From JBCCXL01 sp039191605 (GTDB lineage Bacteria > Acidobacteriota > Thermoanaerobaculia > Multivoradales > JAHZIX01), in contig JBCCXL010000018.1 in assembly GCA_039191605.1 (NCBI GenBank), positions 78,496-142,495 on the forward strand: a DNA stretch of 64,000 nt, given 5' to 3'. Positions 58,851 to 64,000 of the stretch are shown piece by piece (within the stretch, counting starts at the first letter, position 1; every line of letters begins with the position of its first letter). Both the position numbers and the translations under genes were made by a program. The notes below the pieces were generated by a model, which was given only the letters and a program-made list of their open reading frames with translations, searched no databases and was not told where the DNA came from.

Positions 58851-60020
58851 GTGCTGGCGATCGCAGCGGCCGGAAGGGGGCTGCGAAGGGTAGTTTGGGG
58901 TGCCGTGGGGGCCTGGCTCCTGCTCGGGATGAGTGGGGGCTGGGCTGAGGCCGGCACTTTGGAGGCCGGCACTTTGGAGGCTGGTACATTGGAGGCCGGC
59001 GCTCCGGAGAACAGCGTTTCCAGCGAGGAGACTGGAAGTGATGCTGACGCCGGGGACGAGGAAGAAGCGGTGCAGAAAGCGGCACAGAGTGTCGAGGGGC
59101 CGTGCTATCCGGGATTAGCCCCCGCGGCTCCCTGGCTCGACAGGATGCAGGGAGGCTTATACAAGGCCGTCTGCGACGCGGGGCAGTGGTTCGACGCCTA
59201 CTTCGGAGATGAGGATCTCGAATCGGAAGAAGGGCCTCGCGGGCGGCTGAGCATCGGCGCGCGATGGAACGAGAAGGACGGGTTCAGGGATCGGATCCGC
59301 TTTCGCGCCAGGATTCCGCTTCCACGGCTGGAACGCCGGGTGGACGCCTTTATCGGCCGGGTTGAGGTGGATGACTTCGTCCAGGAGACCGAGAATCAGC
59401 TGGAGACCCTGCCGGAGGCCTTCAGCTCGGCGGATGAAGAGGTGCTGCTGGGGCTCGGGTACAAGCCGATCAAGAGCCTACGGGATGACGTCGACTTTTC
59501 CGTCGGGGTGAAGGTTCGCTCGCCGCTGGACCCTTACGTCAAGGGAAGCTACAAGACCTTTCGACTGTTCGGAGAGAAGCGCCTGATCCGCTTCAAGGAG
59601 ACCATCTTTTGGCAGGATTCCGAGGGCTGGGGCTCCACCACCAGGCTGGACTGGGAGCGGATTTGGGACCGAGGCTTCCTGCTGAGGATCTCCAACGTCG
59701 GCACGGTCTCCGATCGCGCTGAAGGGCTGCGCTGGAATAGTTGGGTGACCCTCTACCATCGGCTGTCGCCACGCCAGGCCTTGGCCTATCAGCTGCACTA
59801 TTTTGCGGAGACAGACGCGGCGGTTCCGGTGTCGGAATACGGCGGCCGAATGATTTATCGCCGCAATATGTTTCGGGATTGGCTCTTCGGAGAGGTGCAG
59901 GCAGGGGTGATCTGGCCCCGGGACGAGCCAGAAGAGACCCGGGAGGCGGCTCTGCTGCTGGGCTTTGCGGTGGAGATCAAGTTTGGAGGGGAGTGGGGGC
60001 CCTTTGGAGACGGGAACTGA
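58851..60020 (+). CDS. exported hypothetical protein with EAGTL repeats
   Basis: A 389-residue protein with GTG start and GGAAG upstream. Residues 13-35 form a signal peptide (VVWGAVGAWLLLGMSGGWAEA). Three tandem EAGTL units follow, coded by 15-bp repeats at 58947-58991. An acidic linker (DADAGDEEEAV) precedes the main body, residues about 80-389, which has alternating polar/hydrophobic strands with many aromatic ends (for example LSIGARWNEKDGFRDRIRFRARIPL, LGFAVEIKFGGEW), as expected of a periplasmic or outer-membrane beta-barrel. No family recognised. Repeat changes would stay in frame. Confidence 0.7.
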   Translation: MLAIAAAGRGLRRVVWGAVGAWLLLGMSGGWAEAGTLEAGTLEAGTLEAGAPENSVSSEETGSDADAGDEEEAVQKAAQSVEGPCYPGLAPAAPWLDRMQGGLYKAVCDAGQWFDAYFGDEDLESEEGPRGRLSIGARWNEKDGFRDRIRFRARIPLPRLERRVDAFIGRVEVDDFVQETENQLETLPEAFSSADEEVLLGLGYKPIKSLRDDVDFSVGVKVRSPLDPYVKGSYKTFRLFGEKRLIRFKETIFWQDSEGWGSTTRLDWERIWDRGFLLRISNVGTVSDRAEGLRWNSWVTLYHRLSPRQALAYQLHYFAETDAAVPVSEYGGRMIYRRNMFRDWLFGEVQAGVIWPRDEPEETREAALLLGFAVEIKFGGEWGPFGDGN

Positions 60021-60104
60021 GGGAGAGTTGAGTCTCCCGAGAGGCCAGAGCTTAGAAGCCCAAGGGGCCGAGGCCAAGGAGGCCTGAACCAAGGTCGGGA
60101 AGGG

Positions 60105-60323
60105 TTAGCCGGGGGGAAGCCGGACCCATTGACGACAAACCTCTCGCTGCTCCTTGGGCGTCCCCTGGCTGAGGGCAGAGGAGGAAAATCTCTCGATTTC
60201 TCCGGGAGCGATGCCCGCTTGGCGCAGGGCGAGGCGAATCGCGGCAATCAAGACCAGGGGATTAGCGCTGGTGGTCGCGATGCGCAGGTGAGGGTAGCGT
60301 GGTGCGCCGGGCGTAGGCATGGA
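60105..60323 (-). CDS. small conserved hypothetical protein
   Basis: A 72-residue protein from ATG 60323 (an upstream TTG at 60362-60365 would add 14 residues). The core LRIATTSANPLVLIAAIRLALRQAGIAPGEIERFSSSAL resembles small bacterial proteins with the layout 'N.lALi.aVr.ALr.AGv...EI..F..EA', whose function is unknown to me. It lies convergent with the exported protein at 58851-60020. Codon use fits a real gene. The gap 60324-60682 beyond it has no other gene, only two repeat copies. Confidence 0.55.
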   Translation of the reverse strand, partial: SMPTPGAPRYPHLRIATTSANPLVLIAAIRLALRQAGIAPGEIERFSSSALSQGTPKEQREVCRQWVRLPPG

Positions 60324-60451
60324 AGGGAGACTCCGGAGCCGGCGTCTCGAGCCGGAGGTGGACAAAGTAGATTCCTGGGCCTCTACCCATGAGACGCCGC
60401 GGATGTGGAAAAGGTTTCGGATTTTTTGAGATTTTTTGTCCTGCCGCCCGA

Positions 60452-60503
60452 GGGGAAAGTCCCTGGCACCTCAAAGAGGTCTGGGGAAAGTCCCTGGCAC
60501 CTC
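60452..60503 (-). repeat. two tandem copies of the GGTGCCAGGGACTTTCCCC repeat
   Basis: On the minus strand GGTGCCAGGGACTTTCCCC occurs at 60452-60470 and again at 60483-60501, 31 bases apart, in a gene-free stretch. They are identical over 19 bases and match the copies coding VPGTFPE in the Pro-rich eCIS gene. Such paired short repeats are typical REP-like elements. Confidence 0.8.
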
Positions 60504-60682
60504 GCCTAGTGCCTCGCCAACGAGTCTGATTCTAGGATGAAGCTGGAGAGGGAATTTGCCTGAGAGAGTTTGCCTGGGACTGGGCGAGGCCTGCACTCTT
60601 GAAGCGGTTGTGACTCTGGTCCAAGGGGCTTATGCGCTATTCCTCCGACTCACGAGAGGTTCAGGGTGCACTGAGGTACGGG

Positions 60683-62125
60683 CTAGGGTTGGGGCGCGTT
60701 GAAGCCGGATTCCCGGGGTAGCCGTGGGGGGACATAGCGTTGACGAAGCTCTTCTTCGGGAGTATTTAAGTCGAGGTAGCCCAAAGCGATGAGGCTGCGG
60801 CGAGTTTCGTCATCCAGAGTTTCGACGCTCCGCTGGTTAGCGAGGATCCCCATACGGTTGTGGTGGGAGATCAGCGCTCGACGCTTTTCCAAAGACTTGC
60901 CGATGAGGGCCGTCGTAGGGCGCAGCTCCCCGGGATCTTCCGCCAAGTCAAAGAGCCGGTCATGAGGCTTTTCGAGGCTGTGAATCAACTTGGTATCACC
61001 TTCGAGGCTAGCTAGAGCCCCGGCGCCGTCGAGGTCGAGGTGGAAGTAGGCGGCGCCGTAAGATTCTGGCTGCTGCTCCAGAATGGATTGCCACCGGGAT
61101 TCACCATCGATAGCGCCATTTCCCTCGATGGAAGGGACCGAGATCTCGAGAGCTTCGAGAACCGTGGGAAGAAAGTCGATTTGGAGGAAGCGCTCGGGAG
61201 TCTGATAGCTCGGCAGCTTGTTGCCCTTCATCCACAAGATGAAAGGCACCTGGAGGACCTCTTCGTAGAGCCCATTACCGTGGGTCAGCTCGCCGTGCTC
61301 CAGAAATTCCTCACCGTGATCAGAGGTGATCACAACGAGAGTGCTCTCCAGTAGCCCCTGCTGATCCATGGACTGCAGGAGGCGCTGGATCTGCTGGTCG
61401 ACATCGAGGATCTCTCCATCGTATTGATCCACCATTCGGCGCAGGTTCCGGGGAGACGGTTGCTGCAATCCCTTTGCGATACGTCCCGGCTGGATGTATT
61501 CCCACTCCCTTTCTCCACCTTCTTCAAACCATGGCTGTGGTGGCCGGTACGGGTCGTGAGGGTCGACGTAGTGAACGTAGAGGAAGTATCTCGAGGAATC
61601 ACTGAGGGCGGGAGTCACCGTGAGGGCGGCATCCGTGACTCGGGCTCCGTCGACCTTGCTGGTGTGCTTGCTCTGTAGGTAGGTGTCGAAGCCGCGGGCG
61701 AAACCAAATTTTCTTCCGGCGTTACGGTTTCCGATGAACGTCGCCGTGGAGAATCCCTGCTCCGAGAGGAGCTGGGGCAGGTAGGGGACATTGTCCGGCA
61801 GAGTATCGCTGCGGCTGATCGCCTGGTGCCGTTGGGGGGCGACGGCAGTAAACATGGTCGCGATGGAGGGCTTGGTCCACGAGGACACCGAATAACCCTG
61901 TAGCTGAATGCCCTGATCCGCCAATTGCCCCAGAAAGGGAGCAGTATTTCGGTGATAGCCATAACTTGGGAGGTGATCGCTGCGTAGGGTATCGATGAGG
62001 ATCACCACCAGGTTATCGATTTTGGGAGCCGAGACCCTCGACTGCGGAGCGCTGCAGCTCAGCAGGAGGCCGCCAACGAGAAGGACCCCAACCAGAGCAA
62101 GGTTGCGGAAACGCTTTGAGAACAT
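60683..62125 (-). CDS. sulfatase-like alkaline-phosphatase-superfamily lipoprotein
   Basis: A 480-residue protein from ATG 62125; an ATG at 62152 would add 9 residues but lacks a ribosome site. Lipobox LLSC gives Cys24. The sulfatase fold is clear: VVILIDTLRSDHLPSYGY (Asp45, Asp50), then SSWTKPSIATM at about 81-91, VHYVDPHDPY, and the metal site TSDHGEEFLEHGELTHGN. The usual Cys/Ser-x-Pro-x-Arg formylglycine site is absent; the nucleophile position is Thr84 in WTKPS, so a phosphatase or phosphotransferase-like activity is as likely as sulfate release. Located at a membrane surface. Single gene, minus strand. Confidence 0.85.
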   Translation of the reverse strand: MFSKRFRNLALVGVLLVGGLLLSCSAPQSRVSAPKIDNLVVILIDTLRSDHLPSYGYHRNTAPFLGQLADQGIQLQGYSVSSWTKPSIATMFTAVAPQRHQAISRSDTLPDNVPYLPQLLSEQGFSTATFIGNRNAGRKFGFARGFDTYLQSKHTSKVDGARVTDAALTVTPALSDSSRYFLYVHYVDPHDPYRPPQPWFEEGGEREWEYIQPGRIAKGLQQPSPRNLRRMVDQYDGEILDVDQQIQRLLQSMDQQGLLESTLVVITSDHGEEFLEHGELTHGNGLYEEVLQVPFILWMKGNKLPSYQTPERFLQIDFLPTVLEALEISVPSIEGNGAIDGESRWQSILEQQPESYGAAYFHLDLDGAGALASLEGDTKLIHSLEKPHDRLFDLAEDPGELRPTTALIGKSLEKRRALISHHNRMGILANQRSVETLDDETRRSLIALGYLDLNTPEEELRQRYVPPRLPRESGFNAPQP

Positions 62126-62391
62126 GTTGTGGAATTGCCTCAGCTCAAGCATTGCGGAAGAGGATGAGCTTTTGGGCCACGGTGGCCCGCAATCAATGAG
62201 ACTCAGGAGAGAGAATGGGGACCGATGGCGTTGCCCACAGAGGGGGCTGAGCCGGCTCAGATGCTACCATCCGGAGAAAAATCGAGGATCGCTTTTTGAC
62301 CGTTTGATCTATCTAGGATGATGGTGGTGGACGAGCATTCCCGAGGAGGAGCAGGCACCGGATTCTGGGATGAAAGAAGGGAGATATCGAG

Positions 62392-63108
62392 GTGAAAAAC
62401 CACTGGCTAATCAGTTCGACGGCTACTGCATCGATAATTACTACGGGCTCAGGATTGAGGAACAATTCTTCCCGTACCTGGCGCCGTTACGCGCTTGGCT
62501 TTGTAGGTCTCTTCTTGCTTTCCGCTCTCGGCGGAATTCAGGCTATCGCCCAAGAGAGTCCACCTCCGACTCCCCAGCGACCGACCTGCGATTCCGCCGA
62601 CCACCAGGCATTTAATTTCTGGTTGGGCGAATGGGATGTCTACATCGCAGATGGTCGTTTGGTGGGGCATAACACCATTACATCTCTTTACGATGGCTGT
62701 GCTCTGAGGGAAGAGTGGAGAGGGGCCGGAGGAACTCTCGGAACGAGCCTGAGCTTCTTTGATTCGACTCGGGGAGTCTGGCACCAGACCTGGATAGACA
62801 ACGCAGGTCGGCCGCTCTATCTCGAGGGTGGCCTCGGCGAGGGCGGGGTGATGGAAATGGGGGTCGAGTCGGAGCGAGGAGTGCAGAAGGTTCAGTGGAC
62901 TCTGCTCGAGGATGGTCGCGTTCGCCAACATTGGGCCGTGTCTAGAGACGGTGGCGAGACTTGGCAAGTTGCCTTCGATGGCTTCTATCAGAAAGCCGGT
63001 ACGGAGCCTCCTGCGCCACAATCTACCGGGACGGAGGGCTCGACGGATGCTGGAGCGAGCGAGGGAAGCTCAGAATCGGACTCTGCCAACCAGGCCGACG
63101 GTGAATGA
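62392..63108 (+). CDS. DUF1579-like exported protein
   Basis: A 238-residue protein with GTG start and GAGATATCGAG upstream. Residues about 33-53 are a hydrophobic export signal (ALGFVGLFLLSALGGIQAIA). Residues 65-205 match the DUF1579/heme-lipocalin-like pattern: FNFWLGEWDVY, HNTITSLYDGCALREEWRG, TSLSFFDSTRGVWHQTWIDNAGRPLYLEGG, VQWTLLEDGRVRQHWAVSRDGGETW. Function unknown. The C-terminal 30 residues are Ser/Glu-rich. Its 3' end overlaps the converging gene at 63070-63603 by 39 bases. Confidence 0.75.
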   Translation: MKNHWLISSTATASIITTGSGLRNNSSRTWRRYALGFVGLFLLSALGGIQAIAQESPPPTPQRPTCDSADHQAFNFWLGEWDVYIADGRLVGHNTITSLYDGCALREEWRGAGGTLGTSLSFFDSTRGVWHQTWIDNAGRPLYLEGGLGEGGVMEMGVESERGVQKVQWTLLEDGRVRQHWAVSRDGGETWQVAFDGFYQKAGTEPPAPQSTGTEGSTDAGASEGSSESDSANQADGE

Positions 63109-63603
63109 GTCGCTGTTGAGCTCGAATTCTTCGACGCCTTCCCAATCATCGAAGCGGTAGCGGGCGTGAATGTCGGCGTATACCGAGCCGAGAACAGCGA
63201 CATTCCAGCCGATACGGACCACGTAGTAGGGGTCCGAGATATCGTCGGCTAGCCCGTCGGAAACGGTCACCCCGACTCCGACTCCTCCGTAGAGGCCGTT
63301 CCCTCCCACCAGGGCAAAGATCTGAGGGGAGTAGGCGGAATCGTTGGAGCCGCCGAATCCATCGTCAAAGAGCTCTACCGCGGCTTCAAAGGTAAAGAGC
63401 CCCCTAGGCTTGTATTGATAGGAAACCATCCAGGAGTAACCATCGTCAGGAAGATCGTTGAGGTCTCCGAGGCTGTCGACCGTGCGCCAGTAGTGAGCGC
63501 CTAGGCCCAGGCGGTGCTCGCCAGCTGAGGCGGCGATCGGGGCGAGAGCCGACAGACAGAGGGAAAAAATGGCGATGGTGATCCAGAGACGGGTCGTGGG
63601 CAT
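63070..63603 (-). CDS. small outer-membrane barrel-like protein
   Basis: A 177-residue protein from ATG 63603 (GGAG upstream; an upstream in-frame ATG at 63681 is less likely). Residues 1-27 are a signal peptide ending AASA-GEHR. The rest has amphipathic strands with Gly/Tyr turns (LGLGAHYWRTVDSL, SYQYKPRGLFTFEAAVELFDD, GLYGGVGVGVTVSDG) and ends in SFTVGLVGRVRF with a terminal Phe, typical of outer-membrane beta-barrels. No specific family recognised. Confidence 0.72.
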   Translation of the reverse strand: MPTTRLWITIAIFSLCLSALAPIAASAGEHRLGLGAHYWRTVDSLGDLNDLPDDGYSWMVSYQYKPRGLFTFEAAVELFDDGFGGSNDSAYSPQIFALVGGNGLYGGVGVGVTVSDGLADDISDPYYVVRIGWNVAVLGSVYADIHARYRFDDWEGVEEFELNSDSFTVGLVGRVRF

Positions 63604-63701
63604 GGTGGGGGCTCCGGAGATTGGGTGGAGATGGGGTTTTTCTAAGCTTGTAACGGGTTTAGAGCTTTGACTCCACTCCATTCTAGATCTTGAACTGAGT
63701 C

Positions 63702-63714
63702 AAGTCCCTGGCAC
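63702..63714 (-). repeat. partial copy of the GGTGCCAGGGACTTTCCCC repeat
   Basis: GTGCCAGGGACTT on the minus strand, in the gap 63604-63849 between the barrel gene and the transposase end. The gap holds no gene I can support. Confidence 0.6.
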
Positions 63715-63849
63715 TGATCTTATGAGGGTGGCTTTTTCTGGTTCTTGGTTTCCAATACAGCGCTTCTCCTCTGTTTGAACAAATAAATCATGCTTGAGAG
63801 CGTTAGAGACGATCGAGCAGGAACGCTGGTTGAATCGTTTTAGGATTTT

Positions 63850-64000
63850 CTAAACTAATGCAGGCACCCAGGGTCCCGGCGGCCGCAGCGCTCCCGGCGG
63901 GAAGGGGGCGTCGAGATCTCCCTGGCACCACAGGCGGGACGCTTCTCGATACGCGAGGGTGAAGAGCCTCCGGGCCTCCACCAGGGCGTCCCGGGCGGTC
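63850..64000 (-). CDS. C-terminal fragment of a probable REP-associated tyrosine (IS200-like) transposase, cut by the window edge
   Basis: Only the last 49 codons lie in the window. They read TARDALVEARRLFTLAYREA and then SRLWCQGDLDAPFPPGALRPP, ending at TAG 63850. The pattern 'aYreA..l..Gd....FPPGxxrPp' is what I recall from the ends of REP-associated Y1 transposases. The catalytic His-hydrophobic-His and Tyr would lie outside the window, so the call rests on a short tail plus the neighbouring REP-like repeats. Confidence 0.5.
   Translation of the reverse strand, partial: TARDALVEARRLFTLAYREASRLWCQGDLDAPFPPGALRPPGPWVPALV

Noticed and set aside
58947..58991. Phase-variable repeat in the exported protein gene
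   Set aside because: The unit is 15 bases, so gain or loss keeps the frame; it can change length but not switch expression off.
63918..63930. A further copy of the REP-like repeat near the window end
   Set aside because: Only about 11 bases match and they lie inside the transposase coding end; chance or coding origin is as likely.

Overview
This is a 64 kb stretch of a high-GC, Gram-negative-type chromosome. Lipobox lipoproteins, a secreted tricorn-type protease, a YceI protein and predicted outer-membrane barrels all point to a two-membrane cell. Gene content would fit Acidobacteriota or a neighbouring soil/marine phylum, but nothing here fixes the taxonomy.

Left flank (1-13.6 kb): an HSL-family esterase, a small XRE regulator, a SprT-like metalloprotein, a tricorn protease homologue, a YceI lipoprotein with a strong terminator and an NAD-binding reductase. 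These are followed by a GntR(YtrA-type)-ABC ATPase-permease-permease operon with two matching operator boxes at its promoter. Next, on the minus strand (13.8-15.8 kb), lie three paralogous small beta-domain proteins of unknown function. They end about 850 bp upstream of, and point away from, the main locus.

Centre (16.7-58.4 kb, all plus strand, mostly overlapping or closely spaced genes): a complete-looking extracellular contractile injection system (eCIS, Afp/PVC-like). Order: sheath, tube, T4 gp26-like baseplate assembly protein, a huge Pro/Ser-rich protein with a conserved tail, DUF4255 cap/terminator (Pvc16-like), AAA+ ATPase (Pvc15-like), a small conserved eCIS protein, a 14 kb cargo block, CIS tube-initiator protein, LysM adaptor, gpD-like hub, gpV-like spike, PAAR-like tip, gp25, two baseplate-J proteins, a gpI-like protein and a DUF6519 protein. 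One baseplate-J protein and the gpI-like protein carry inserted Kelch propellers. No separate fibre or tape-measure gene was recognised.

The cargo block (26.7-40.6 kb) is the most interesting part. It holds six large proteins in three paralogous pairs that share an N-terminal leader. The nuclease-like C-termini differ by pair: (i) a D-H...N...N HNH-like motif between a very basic region and an acidic Ser-Asp tail; (ii) a PD-(D/E)XK-like core flanked by Cys clusters; (iii) a Cys4 HNH nuclease followed by eukaryote-like SR and Gly-Gly-Tyr low-complexity tails. Four of the six carry the eCIS-associated DUF4157 domain with HELAH. Small reading frames with stop/start overlaps fill the gaps between some cargo genes. 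I infer a nuclease-delivering eCIS, perhaps aimed at eukaryotic (nucleus-bearing) targets.

Right flank (58.4-64 kb): a DoxX-like membrane protein, an exported protein, a small conserved protein, a sulfatase-like lipoprotein, a DUF1579-like exported protein, a small barrel protein and, running off the end, the C-terminus of what looks like a REP-associated tyrosine transposase. A short interspersed repeat (GGTGCCAGGGACTTTCCCC) occurs near it and, in-frame, six times inside the Pro-rich eCIS gene.
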